Of a DNA stretch of 64,000 bases, positions 53,864-62,744 are shown one piece after another. Source of the stretch: Nocardioides albertanoniae. Its GTDB lineage: Bacteria; Actinomycetota; Actinomycetes; Propionibacteriales; Nocardioidaceae. Each line of letters starts with the position of its first letter. Position 1 is the first letter of the stretch. The DNA lies in contig NZ_VFOV01000001.1 in NCBI RefSeq assembly GCF_006716315.1, forward strand, positions 2,930,501 to 2,994,500, read 5' to 3'. A program made the position numbers and the translations under genes. The notes below the pieces were generated by a model. It had not been told where the DNA came from. It saw only the letters and a list, made by a program, of their open reading frames with translations, and searched no databases.

Positions 53864-55696
53864 GTGAGAGCCACTGCCCACGACGGCACCCACCCACGCC
53901 CGCTGCTGTGCCGCGAGCACTGGACGAGCCTCGACGGCACCTGGGAGTTCGCCTCCGACCCCACCGACCGGGGCCTCGCCGAGCGCTGGTTCGAGCGCGG
54001 CGAGCCGCTGCCCGAACGCATCGAGGTGCCGTTCCCGCCGGAGTCGCCGGCCTCCGGCCTCGGACGTACGCAGTTCCAGCACGTCGTCTGGTATCGGCGC
54101 GGCCTCGACGTCGACGCCATCGCCCCCGACGGCCTCGACGGGCGCCGCCTCCTGGTGCGCTTCGGCGCCGTCGACCACCGCGCCCAGGTCTGGTGCGACG
54201 GCCGGCTCGTCACCACCCACGAGGGCGGCCAGACACCCTTCACCGCCGACCTGACCGACACCCTCGCCGCAGAGAGCGACCACGTCATCGTCGTGCGCGC
54301 CGAGGACGACCCCGTGGTGCCCGACCAGCCGCGCGGCAAGCAGGACTGGCGCGAGCGCCAGCACGACATCTGGTATGACCGCACCACCGGGATCTGGCAG
54401 TCGGTCTGGGCCGAGTGCGTGCCCGAGACCTACATCGACGACGTCTCCTGGACCCCCGACCCGACCACGGGCATCAGCGGAGAGATCACCCTCTCGCGAG
54501 CGCCGCGGGAGCAGGCGGTCGTCGAGATCGGCGTGCGGCTCGGCGAGGAGCTGCTCGCCGAGCAGTCGACGCTGGTCAAGGCCGGCGTGGTCGGTGTCGA
54601 GATCCCCATCGACGCCCTGCGCAACGCCCAGGACCGCGGCCGGCTGCTGTGGTCACCCGAACACCCGAACCTGGTCGACATCGAGGTGCGCCTGCGTGAC
54701 CGCGCCACCGGCGACGAGCTCGACGCGGTCTCGAGCTACACCGGCCTGCGCAGCGTCGGGGTCGACCACGGCGTCTTCCGGCTCAACGACCACCCCTGCT
54801 TCGTGCGGTCCGTGCTCAACCAGGGCTTCCGGCCGCAGACCCACCTCGCCGCCCGCGACACCGAGGAGATGCGCCGCGAGGTCGAGATCATCAAGGAGCT
54901 CGGGTTCAACAGCGTACGGATCCATCAGAAGTGCGAGGACCCGCGCTGGCTCTACTGGGCCGACCGGCTCGGGCTGATGGTGTGGGGCGAGGCGGCCAAC
55001 GCCTACGCCTACTCCCCCGCCGCGGTCTCCGCGTTCATCCCGGAGTGGACCGAGATCGTGCGCCGCTACCGCTCGCACCCCAGCCTGGTCACCTGGGTGC
55101 CGCTCAACGAGAGCTGGGGCGTGAGCGACATCGCCGCGAGCCCGGCGCAGCGCAGCTACAGCCGAGCGCTCGCCGAGCTCACCCGGGCGCTCGACCCGAG
55201 CCGGCCGGTGCTCTCCAACGAGGGCTGGGAGCACGTGGACAGCGACATCCTCGGCCTCCACGACTACAGCTCTCCCGAGGAGATGGGAGCGCGCTACGTC
55301 GACCGGGACGCCCTCGACGACGTCGTGCTCCGCGCCCGCACGCCCCACGGCCGACGCCCGTTGCTCAGCGATGCCCAGGAAGGGGGCTATCTCGCCGGTG
55401 AGACCCCGGTGATGGTCACCGAGTTCGGTGGGGTCTCGCTGGCGCGCGAAGGCGACGAAGCCGACTCGTGGGGCTACTCCAGCGTGACCTCCGAGGAGGC
55501 GTACGCCGAGGCGGTGCGGGCCCAGTTCGACGCGCTGCGGGCGAGCTCGGAGCTGTCCGGAGTGTGCTACACACAGCTCATGGACACCGGGTTGGAGACC
55601 AACGGCCTGCTCTACGCCGACGGCATGCCGAAGCTTGCCGCGGAGACGATCCGCGAGATCGTGACCGGCGAGCCGAGCAGGCCGGACCAGCGGTGA
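53864..55696 (+). CDS. Glycoside hydrolase family 2 enzyme (cytoplasmic)
   Basis: A 610-residue GH2 enzyme with three domains: a sugar-binding jelly roll (LDGTWEFASDP, RFGAVDHRAQVWCDG), an Ig-like domain and the TIM barrel. Acid/base Glu416 in NESWG and nucleophile Glu520 in TEFGG are visible. No signal peptide. GH2 includes beta-galactosidase, beta-glucuronidase, beta-mannosidase and galactofuranosidase; which applies is not clear. GTG at 53864 with GGGAG 6 nt upstream. It overlaps the LacI gene by GTGA. Confidence 0.92.
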   Translation: MRATAHDGTHPRPLLCREHWTSLDGTWEFASDPTDRGLAERWFERGEPLPERIEVPFPPESPASGLGRTQFQHVVWYRRGLDVDAIAPDGLDGRRLLVRFGAVDHRAQVWCDGRLVTTHEGGQTPFTADLTDTLAAESDHVIVVRAEDDPVVPDQPRGKQDWRERQHDIWYDRTTGIWQSVWAECVPETYIDDVSWTPDPTTGISGEITLSRAPREQAVVEIGVRLGEELLAEQSTLVKAGVVGVEIPIDALRNAQDRGRLLWSPEHPNLVDIEVRLRDRATGDELDAVSSYTGLRSVGVDHGVFRLNDHPCFVRSVLNQGFRPQTHLAARDTEEMRREVEIIKELGFNSVRIHQKCEDPRWLYWADRLGLMVWGEAANAYAYSPAAVSAFIPEWTEIVRRYRSHPSLVTWVPLNESWGVSDIAASPAQRSYSRALAELTRALDPSRPVLSNEGWEHVDSDILGLHDYSSPEEMGARYVDRDALDDVVLRARTPHGRRPLLSDAQEGGYLAGETPVMVTEFGGVSLAREGDEADSWGYSSVTSEEAYAEAVRAQFDALRASSELSGVCYTQLMDTGLETNGLLYADGMPKLAAETIREIVTGEPSRPDQR

Positions 55697-56754
55697 ACGA
55701 CCGGACGCCCGCGAAGGCGGTCACGCTTCGCGACGTGGCCGCCCATGCGGGCGTCTCCCCGCGCACCGTCTCCAACGTGGTCAACGGCTTCGCCCACGTC
55801 TCCCCCGCGATGCGTACGAAGGTGCAGGCCTCGATCGAGGCGCTGCGCTACCGCCCCAACCTGCTCGCCCGGAGCCTGAGACAGGGGCGCACCGGGCACA
55901 TCCTGCTGCTCGTGCCCGACCTGACCGTCGCCTACTTCGCCGAGCTCGCCCACGAGGTCGTCGAGCGCGCCGGCGAGCTCGGCACCACCGTCATGGTCGA
56001 CGAGACCGGCGGCGACGCCGGCCGGGAGCGCGCGATGCTCGACGACGCTGCCGAGTCGAGCTGGGTCGACGGGGTCCTGCTCAGCTCGCTCGGGCTCGGC
56101 AGCACCGATCTGGACGGCATGGACCTGGCCGGGATGAGCACCCGGATGCCGGTCGTGCTCCTCGGCGAGCGCACCGCCAGCTCATCGCTCGACCATGTCG
56201 GGATCGACAACGTCGCGGCCGCCCACGCGGCGACCACCCACCTGATCGAGTGCGGGCGCACCCGCGTGGTGGCCCTCGGCGGCAACGGCGGTCCGATCGA
56301 CGCGACCTCCCAGCTGCGTCTGGACGGCTTCAACCGCGCGATGACCGCGGCCGGCCTCCCCGTCGCAGGCAGACATGTCGGCACACCCGACTACTCCCGG
56401 GAGAGCGCCCGCGCCGTCGTCACCGACCTGATGGACGGCCCCGAGCCGCCCGACGCACTGTTCTGCTTCTCCGACGACCTGGCCTGCGGCGCGCTGCGAG
56501 CGCTGTACGACCTCGGCATCCGCGTGCCCACCGACGTCGCCGTCGCCGGCTTCGACGACGCCGGCGTCTCGGCCTATCTCACCCCCGGCCTGACCAGCAT
56601 CCGCCAGGACCGCACCGCCATCGCCCGCAGCGCCCTCGAGATGCTCTACGAACGTAAGTCCGGACACGAGCTGCCGCCGCGCGACGTGACGGTCTCCTAC
56701 GAGCTCGTGGTGCGCGAGAGCACGAACGGCGCAGCTGTAACACGTCGTTCGTAG
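55693..56754 (+). CDS. LacI family transcriptional regulator
   Basis: A 353-residue repressor. VTLRDVAAHAGVSPRTVSNV is the LacI helix-turn-helix and VSPAMRTKVQASIEALRYRP the hinge helix region. The ligand domain has GHILLLVPDLTVAYFAELAH and SYELVVRES. It likely binds TTGCAACGTTGCAA at 53832 and controls both the GH2 unit and the ABC importer. The last 7 codons form one arm of a large inverted repeat. Confidence 0.93.
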   Translation: MNDRTPAKAVTLRDVAAHAGVSPRTVSNVVNGFAHVSPAMRTKVQASIEALRYRPNLLARSLRQGRTGHILLLVPDLTVAYFAELAHEVVERAGELGTTVMVDETGGDAGRERAMLDDAAESSWVDGVLLSSLGLGSTDLDGMDLAGMSTRMPVVLLGERTASSSLDHVGIDNVAAAHAATTHLIECGRTRVVALGGNGGPIDATSQLRLDGFNRAMTAAGLPVAGRHVGTPDYSRESARAVVTDLMDGPEPPDALFCFSDDLACGALRALYDLGIRVPTDVAVAGFDDAGVSAYLTPGLTSIRQDRTAIARSALEMLYERKSGHELPPRDVTVSYELVVRESTNGAAVTRRS

Positions 56755-56809
56755 GACTATCCGGTCGCTCTGATGGGGCGACCAGTCCTACGAACGACGT
56801 GATACAGCT
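56733..56809. repeat. Long inverted repeat over the lacI stop codon (possible terminator)
   Basis: Arms of 26 bp at 56733-56758 and 56784-56809 match at 25 of 26 positions, with a nested GGTCGC/GCGACC stem in the 25-nt loop. The gene's stop codon lies inside the first arm. No T-run follows the second arm. Confidence 0.85.
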
Positions 56810-56920
56810 CGCGCACGCCCACCGCCACTGCCACCGGCCCCGACCGCATGTGACATTTCAGAACGGAATTTGACACATCCGCACATCTTTGGACTCTTGA
56901 CAGGCTATTCTGCGCGTAGT

Positions 56921-56936
56921 TGTGTCCCAGGTCACA
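56921..56936. promoter_or_regulatory. CRP/GlxR-like box upstream of the ribose-type ABC operon
   Basis: TGTGTCCCAGGTCACA fits TGTGA-N6-TCACA with one mismatch. A TTGACA lies just upstream (56897-56902). About 75 nt before the binding-protein start. Confidence 0.55.
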
Positions 56937-57011
56937 TCTCGCGTCGGCTCCGTTGCCTCTCGATTCGCGGCAATCCACTGGTCGGCCAACGAGTCTCAAT
57001 GAGGAGCCATC

Positions 57012-58082
57012 ATGACGATCAATCTCCGGACCAGGTTCGTGGCGGCCGGCGCGGTGCTCGCGCTCGCCGGCACCCTCGGTGCGTGCGGGAAGAGCGAGGA
57101 AGCCCCGAGCGCGGCCTCCGGCGGGGGCAAGGCCGCGGCCCAGGAGGTGGCCGATCGGAACGGCGGCGACTGCACTCCTGACGCCTATGGCGCGAAGGAG
57201 ATGGACCTCAGCGGCGCGACCGTCGGGTTCTCCCAGTCGGAGAAGGAGGCCAACCCGTTCCGCATCGCCGAGACCGAGTCGATGAAGGCGGAGGCTAAGA
57301 AGCGCGGGATCACGCTCGAGACCACCAATGCCAACTCCCAGCTGCCCAAGCAGATCGCCGACATCAAGACCTTGCTCACCAAGGGCGTCGACGTGCTGAT
57401 CGTGGCCCCGCTGAACTCCTCCGGCCTCGAGCCGGCCCTCGACGCGGCCGCCAAGAAGGGCGTGCCGGTGATCACCGTCGACCGCAAGCTCGAGACCGGC
57501 TTCTGCAAGAACTGGGTCTCCTTCATCGGCTCCGACTTCGTCGAGCAGGGTCACCGCGCCGCGAAGATCCTCGCCGAGTCCACCGGCGGCAAGGGCAAGG
57601 TCGCGATCCTGCTCGGCGCCTCCGGCAACAACGTGACCACCGACCGCACCAAGGGGTTCGTCGACGAGATCGAGGCGAGCTCTCCCGACCTGGAGATCGT
57701 CGCCCAGCAGACCGGCGAGTTCGCCCGCGACAAGGGCCAGCAGGTCACCGAGCAGCTGCTCCAGTCCAATCCCGACCTCACCGCGATCTACGCCGAGAAC
57801 GACGAGATGGCGCTCGGCGCGCTGACCGCCATCCAGGACGCGGGCAAGGAGCCCGGCAAGGACGTCCAGGTCGTCTCGGTCGACGGCACCCGCAACGCGG
57901 TGCAGGAGATCGTCAACGGCCGGATGAACGGCGTCGTCGAGTCCAACCCGCGCTTCGGCCCGCTCGCCTTCCAGGCCGCCGAGGACTTCCTGTCGGGCAA
58001 GACGCTGAAGGAGAACATCGTGATCAGCGACAGCCAGTACGACGAGTCAAACGCCAAGGCCGACGTCGGCTCCGCCTACTGA
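57012..58082 (+). CDS. Sugar ABC transporter substrate-binding lipoprotein (YtfQ/RbsB type)
   Basis: A 356-residue periplasmic-binding-protein type 1 protein. The lipobox LGAC gives Cys25 as lipid anchor. GFSQSEKEANPFRIAETESM, NVTTDRTKGFVDEI and AENDEMALGALTAIQDAG resemble YtfQ, the galactofuranose-binding protein, more than RbsB. GAGGAG lies 5 nt before the ATG. First gene of the four-gene importer. Confidence 0.92.
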   Translation: MTINLRTRFVAAGAVLALAGTLGACGKSEEAPSAASGGGKAAAQEVADRNGGDCTPDAYGAKEMDLSGATVGFSQSEKEANPFRIAETESMKAEAKKRGITLETTNANSQLPKQIADIKTLLTKGVDVLIVAPLNSSGLEPALDAAAKKGVPVITVDRKLETGFCKNWVSFIGSDFVEQGHRAAKILAESTGGKGKVAILLGASGNNVTTDRTKGFVDEIEASSPDLEIVAQQTGEFARDKGQQVTEQLLQSNPDLTAIYAENDEMALGALTAIQDAGKEPGKDVQVVSVDGTRNAVQEIVNGRMNGVVESNPRFGPLAFQAAEDFLSGKTLKENIVISDSQYDESNAKADVGSAY

Positions 58083-58102
58083 CCGAGCAGTCACCAGCAC
58101 AG

Positions 58103-59725
58103 ATGACCACGACAGTGGCGAACGGCGACGAGTCCGCTCCGGCGGCCGACCACGGGTCGGCCGCCGGTCTCGCGGCGAGGTCCCGAGACGACGCACCGGC
58201 CCTCGAGGTGCTCGGTGTCAGCAAGTCGTTCGCGGGCGTGCAGGCGCTCGACGACGTCACCTTCCGGGCGCGGGCCGGCAGCGTACACGCCCTGGTGGGA
58301 GAGAACGGTGCGGGAAAGTCCACGCTGATCAAGGTCTTCACCGGCGTGCACGCACCCGACTCCGGGCAGGTGCGGCTCCTCGGCGCACCGGTCTCCTTCG
58401 CCGCACCGCTCGAGGCCCAGCGCGCCGGCATCAGCACCATCTACCAGGAGGTCAACCTGGTGCCGCTGATGAGCGTCGGGCAGAACCTCTACCTCGGCCG
58501 CGAGCCCAAGCGATTCGGTCTCGTCGACCGGCGCAGGATGTACGCCGATGCCCGCCGCCTCCTCGCCGAGCACGGTGTCGACATCGACCCGACCCGCCCG
58601 CTGCGTACGCTCGGTCTCGGCCTTCAGCAGATCGTCGCCGTCGTGCGTGCGGTCAGTGTGGACGCCTCGGTCGTGGTCATGGACGAGCCGACCTCGTCGC
58701 TCGAGCCGCGCGAGGTCGACCAGCTGCTCGACCTGGTCGCCTCGCTGCGCGACCGGGGCGTGGCCGTGGTCTACGTCAGCCACAAGATGGACGAGATCTT
58801 CCGGATCTGCGACGAGGTCACCGTGCTGCGCGACGGCCGCGTCGCCCACACCGGCCCCGTGGCCGGTCTGACCCGCGGCCGGCTCGTGGAGCACATGCTC
58901 GGACGTCAGGCCGAGGAGCTTCAGCGGCTGCGGGAGAAGGCGGCCGACCAGGCAGCCGACGCCGACCCGATCCTCGAGGTGCTCGACCTGTCCCGGCGTG
59001 CTCAGCTCGCCGGGGTGAGCTTCGAGGCCCGGCCCGGTGAGGTGGTCGGCCTGGGCGGGCTGCTCGGCAGCGGTCGCACCGAGACCCTGCGCGCCGTCTT
59101 CGGCGACCTCGCGGTCGACGGCGGCAGCGTCACCGTCGCCGGCAGGCCGATGGGCCGGCACACCACCGGTGCCTCGGTCCGCACCGGTATCGCCCTGCTC
59201 CCCGAGGACCGTAAGGCGGAGGGGATCGTGCCGGGCCTGTCCATCCGCGACAACATCGCGCTCGCCGCGCTCCCCCGGCTCAGCCGGCTCGGGCTCGTCT
59301 CGGAGCGGCGCATCGACTCCGTCGTACGCACCTTCATGGACCGTCTCAAGATCAAGGCCTCCGGCCCCGACCAGCGAGTCGGCGACCTCTCCGGCGGCAA
59401 CCAGCAGAAGGTGGTGCTGGCTCGCTGGCTGTGCACGGAGCCGCGCGTGCTGCTGCTCGACGAACCAACCCGCGGCATCGACGTCGGCGCGAAGACCGAG
59501 GTGCAGGCGCTCGTCGCCGATCTCGCCCAGCAGGGCCTGGCGATCGTGCTGGTCTCCTCCGAGATGGAGGAGCTCGTCGGCGGGTCCAGCCGGATCGTCG
59601 TGCTCCAGAGCGGCCGCTCCACCGAGGAGCTCGTCGGCGAGCGGGTCGCCGAAGGCTCGCTCATGGACGCACTCGCCTCGGACCGACCAGACGTACGACC
59701 AGACCAAGACGGTGATCCGGCATGA
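58103..59725 (+). CDS. Sugar ABC transporter ATP-binding protein (YtfR/RbsA type)
   Basis: A 540-residue protein with two ABC domains. The first has Walker A GENGAGKST (66-74), VVMDEPTSSLEP and a weak signature (LGLGLQQIV). The second has a degenerate Walker A (GLLGSGRTET) but a full signature LSGGNQQK and LLLDEPTRGID. This asymmetry is normal for RbsA-type proteins. The stop overlaps the permease start (ATGA). Confidence 0.95.
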   Translation: MTTTVANGDESAPAADHGSAAGLAARSRDDAPALEVLGVSKSFAGVQALDDVTFRARAGSVHALVGENGAGKSTLIKVFTGVHAPDSGQVRLLGAPVSFAAPLEAQRAGISTIYQEVNLVPLMSVGQNLYLGREPKRFGLVDRRRMYADARRLLAEHGVDIDPTRPLRTLGLGLQQIVAVVRAVSVDASVVVMDEPTSSLEPREVDQLLDLVASLRDRGVAVVYVSHKMDEIFRICDEVTVLRDGRVAHTGPVAGLTRGRLVEHMLGRQAEELQRLREKAADQAADADPILEVLDLSRRAQLAGVSFEARPGEVVGLGGLLGSGRTETLRAVFGDLAVDGGSVTVAGRPMGRHTTGASVRTGIALLPEDRKAEGIVPGLSIRDNIALAALPRLSRLGLVSERRIDSVVRTFMDRLKIKASGPDQRVGDLSGGNQQKVVLARWLCTEPRVLLLDEPTRGIDVGAKTEVQALVADLAQQGLAIVLVSSEMEELVGGSSRIVVLQSGRSTEELVGERVAEGSLMDALASDRPDVRPDQDGDPA

Positions 59726-60726
59726 GCATCGCTTCCACCACCGCACTCCGCATGCGCACCGACTGGCGTGGCTGGCTGCGCGACAACGGCGTCTACATGG
59801 CGATCGTGCTCGTGCTCGTCTACAACGCCTTCGGCACGGCCGGCTTCATCACGGTCGACAACTTCCGCACCCAGCTGATCCAGGCGGCGCCGATCATCGT
59901 CGTCGCGCTCGGGATGGCGCTCGTCATCGGCACCGAGGGCATCGATCTCTCGGTGGGCGCGGTAATGGCTCTGGCCGCGGCGATGATCCCGCTCTGGCTC
60001 GGCTACGGACCGGTGGTCGCCATCCTCGTGGCTCTCCTCGGCGGACTCGTCGCGGGCCTCGTCAACGGCACCCTGGTCGCGGTCGTCGGAGTGCAGCCGA
60101 TCGTGGCGACCCTGGCCCTCTTCGTCGGTGGACGCGGCGTCGCGCTGCTGCTGGCCGACGGGCAGCTCAAGGCCGTCCACAACCCGGCCTTCATCGGGAT
60201 CGGTACCAACTCGCTGCTCGGCATCCCCTACGTCGTGATCATCGCCGCCGTGGCCGCGCTGGTCGTGCTCTTCCTGGTGCGCAGGACTGTCTACGGCCGG
60301 CGCCTGGTCGCGATCGGCGGCAACCGGCGCGCCGCCGAGCTCTCCGGCCTGCCGGTGCGGCGCGTGCTGCTGACGACGTACGTCCTGTGTGCCCTGCTGG
60401 CCACGGTCGCCGGCGTCATGGCGACCGCGCGGCTGCGCGCCGGCGACCCGTCGAGCATGGGTCTGCTCTTCGAGCTCTACGCGATCACCGCCGTCGTGGT
60501 CGGTGGCACCCCGCTCTCGGGCGGGAAGGTGCGCATCCTCGGCACGATCGCGGGCGCGCTGCTGATGCAGCTGATCGATGCGACGCTGATCAAGCACAAC
60601 ATCGCCGACTCGTGGTCGCAGATGACGCAGGCCGTCATCATCCTGCTCGCCGTCTACCTCCAGCTCGGCCGCGGCCGTAGACCGGGCATGAGCCTGGGGA
60701 GCCTGCTGACAAGGAGTCCTCGATGA
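59722..60726 (+). CDS. Sugar ABC transporter permease (YtfT type)
   Basis: A 334-residue permease with 8-10 helices. GMALVIGTEGIDLSVGAVMA is the RbsC-family signature, and VVGGTPLSGGKVRILGTIAG ends the conserved region. ATGA overlaps on both ends keep the four genes together. Confidence 0.93.
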   Translation: MSIASTTALRMRTDWRGWLRDNGVYMAIVLVLVYNAFGTAGFITVDNFRTQLIQAAPIIVVALGMALVIGTEGIDLSVGAVMALAAAMIPLWLGYGPVVAILVALLGGLVAGLVNGTLVAVVGVQPIVATLALFVGGRGVALLLADGQLKAVHNPAFIGIGTNSLLGIPYVVIIAAVAALVVLFLVRRTVYGRRLVAIGGNRRAAELSGLPVRRVLLTTYVLCALLATVAGVMATARLRAGDPSSMGLLFELYAITAVVVGGTPLSGGKVRILGTIAGALLMQLIDATLIKHNIADSWSQMTQAVIILLAVYLQLGRGRRPGMSLGSLLTRSPR

Positions 60727-61709
60727 CCGCCACGATCGCCGCGGAGCCCGTGCGCACGCGACACCTCGAGGACATCGCCGGCGTGCTGCAACGTCACGGG
60801 GCGCTGGCCGTCCTCGCGCTGCTCACGATCGTGGCGAGCATCGCGTTCCCGCGGTTCGGCAGCGTCGACAACCTCTCCAACATCGTCGTCGACCAGTCGT
60901 TCCTGGCGATCGTCGCCCTCGGGATGACGTTCGTGATCATCAGCGGCGGCATCGACCTCTCGGTCGGGTCGGTCTTCGCGCTCGGGGGCGTCGTGGCGGC
61001 GTGGGGCTCGCAGCACGGGCTGGTGGTCGCGCTGGTCGCACCGCTGGCGCTGTGCGGCGCGATCGGCCTGCTCAACGGCCTGCTCGTGGCACGTCTGCGG
61101 ATGGCGCCGTTCATCGTCACGCTCGCCTCGCTGCTCGGTGCGCGCGGGCTGCTGCTGGCGCTGAGCAACGAGGGTCAGACGACCTACCAGGTGCCCGAGG
61201 GCAGCCTCTTCCGCCAGCTCGGGCGCGACCTGGCCGGGCTCAACGTCTCGGTGTGGATCGCGATCGTGCTGGTCATCGTGCTCGGCGTCGTGCTCACCCG
61301 CACCACCTTCGGCCACACCGTCTTCGCCGTCGGTGGCAGCGAGGACGCCGCCTCGCTGATGGGGCTCCATGTCGTCCGCACCAAGACCGCCGTCTACGTG
61401 CTCAGCGGGCTGCTGGCCGGTCTCGCGGGCGCGCTCAACGCGGCCTGGGTCTCCTCGGGTGTCACCATCCTGGGCGCCGGGATGGAGCTCGACACGATCG
61501 CCGCGGTCGTCATCGGCGGCACCCTGCTCGTGGGCGGCGCCGGATCCGTGGTCGGCTCCGCCGCCGGCGTGCTCCTGCTCGGCGTGATCCAGAACGTGAT
61601 CAACCAGGTTGGGTCGCTGAACTCCTCGGTCCAGGCCGTCGTCAGCGGCGCGTTCCTCGCCGCCGTCGTCGTTCTCCAGACCGTGCTCAGCCGCACCCGG
61701 CGGCTGTGA
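60723..61709 (+). CDS. Sugar ABC transporter permease (YjfF type)
   Basis: A 328-residue permease with GMTFVIISGGIDLSVGSVFA and VIGGTLLVGGAGSVVGSAAG. The presence of two different permeases, instead of one homodimer, is the YtfQRT-YjfF (galactofuranose) layout. It converges on the DeoR regulator with a single base between stops. Confidence 0.93.
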   Translation: MTATIAAEPVRTRHLEDIAGVLQRHGALAVLALLTIVASIAFPRFGSVDNLSNIVVDQSFLAIVALGMTFVIISGGIDLSVGSVFALGGVVAAWGSQHGLVVALVAPLALCGAIGLLNGLLVARLRMAPFIVTLASLLGARGLLLALSNEGQTTYQVPEGSLFRQLGRDLAGLNVSVWIAIVLVIVLGVVLTRTTFGHTVFAVGGSEDAASLMGLHVVRTKTAVYVLSGLLAGLAGALNAAWVSSGVTILGAGMELDTIAAVVIGGTLLVGGAGSVVGSAAGVLLLGVIQNVINQVGSLNSSVQAVVSGAFLAAVVVLQTVLSRTRRL

Positions 61710-61710
61710 G

Positions 61711-62493
61711 CTAGGAGGCGTCTGCCCGGGCGACGTCGGCGACGATCAGCTCCTCGGCCGACTCCTCGAGGATCGATCGGGCCTCGGTGGGGATGCCGGA
61801 GTCGGTGACGATCACGTCGGCGTCAGCCAGCGGAGCGATGCTGCTGAGCCCGATGGTGGACCACTTGGTGTGGTCGGCGAGCACCACGAGGCGGCGGCCG
61901 GCAGCGACGAACGCGCGGTTGGTCTCCGCCTCGAGCAGGTTGGGTGTGGTGAACCCGGCGCGGACGTCCATGCCGTGCACGCCCAGGAAGACCAGGTCGA
62001 GATGGAGGGACTGCAACGAGGCCACCGCGATCGGCCCCACGAGCGCGTCCGACGGCGTACGCACCCCACCGGTGAGGATGACGCTGGTGCCGCGCTTTCC
62101 CAGCTGCTCGGCGATGTGCATCGAGTTGGTCACCACGGTCAGGTCGAGCGAGGCCGGGAGCGCGCCGGCGAGGGTCCAGGTGGTGGTGCCCGCGGAGAGG
62201 CCGATCGCGGAGCCCGGGGTGATCAGCTCGAGCGCCTGCTCGGCGATCGCGCGCTTCTCCTCGACCTGGCGCACGCCCTTGGCCTCGAAGCCGGGCTCGT
62301 CGGTGCTCGGCCGGCCCTTGACCGTCGCCCCGCCGTGCACCTTGTCGATGCGTCCCTGCGCGGCGAGCGCGTCGAGGTCGCGTCTGATGGTCATGTCCGA
62401 GACGTCGAGGAGAGTCGCGAGCTCGGCCACCCGGGCGGCACCGCGCCGCTCGATCGCCTCGATGATCCTGCCCTGTCGCTCGGCCGCCAACAT
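61711..62493 (-). CDS. DeoR/GlpR family transcriptional regulator
   Basis: A 260-residue regulator. AAERQGRIIEAIERRGAARV and DVSDMTIRRDLDALAAQGRI form the DeoR helix-turn-helix; the C-terminal half (AIGLSAGTTTWTLAGALP and LVFLGVHGMD) is the sugar-phosphate sensor fold. It probably controls the importer and/or the divergent secreted GH2 gene. Confidence 0.93.
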   Translation of the reverse strand: MLAAERQGRIIEAIERRGAARVAELATLLDVSDMTIRRDLDALAAQGRIDKVHGGATVKGRPSTDEPGFEAKGVRQVEEKRAIAEQALELITPGSAIGLSAGTTTWTLAGALPASLDLTVVTNSMHIAEQLGKRGTSVILTGGVRTPSDALVGPIAVASLQSLHLDLVFLGVHGMDVRAGFTTPNLLEAETNRAFVAAGRRLVVLADHTKWSTIGLSSIAPLADADVIVTDSGIPTEARSILEESAEELIVADVARADAS

Positions 62494-62608
62494 GTCCTGA
62501 CCATCTCACTTCCACAGCAGGGCGCCGCGTACGACACCGGGAGTTGTGGTCAAGGTTCGCATCATCACCGATTCGTGTCTATATCTGTTCATTTCGTGCT
62601 CGACTCTG

Positions 62609-62638
62609 TTGACACTCGTTGGTTCTTGTGTGTGAAAT
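62609..62638 (+). promoter_or_regulatory. Promoter of the secreted GH2 gene
   Basis: TTGACA (62609-62614), an 18-nt spacer and TGAAAT (62633-62638). About 100 nt before the GTG start. The -10 box is overlapped by the CRP/GlxR-like box. Confidence 0.5.
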
Positions 62639-62646
62639 AGATCACT
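62631..62646. promoter_or_regulatory. CRP/GlxR-type box over the -10 of the GH2 promoter
   Basis: TGTGAAATAGATCACT fits TGTGA-N6-TCACA with one mismatch. Its overlap with the -10 suggests repression. Confidence 0.65.
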
Positions 62647-62744
62647 CGCCTGGGCTCGGTCACCCGTCTTTCGGGGCGCCGGGCCGAGCCCGGGACGGGG
62701 AGTGCGGATCCCCTCCCGCGCGCTCGTCGAGAAAGGCTCAGCCA

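Noticed and set aside
56757-57554. Minus-strand frame of 265 codons upstream of and over the YtfQ-type gene
   Set aside because: Covers the promoter region and the start of a sure gene; composition is that of a shadow.
58091-59746. Minus-strand frame of 551 codons opposite the ABC ATPase
   Set aside because: Mirror of the ATPase gene; no ribosome site and no protein features.
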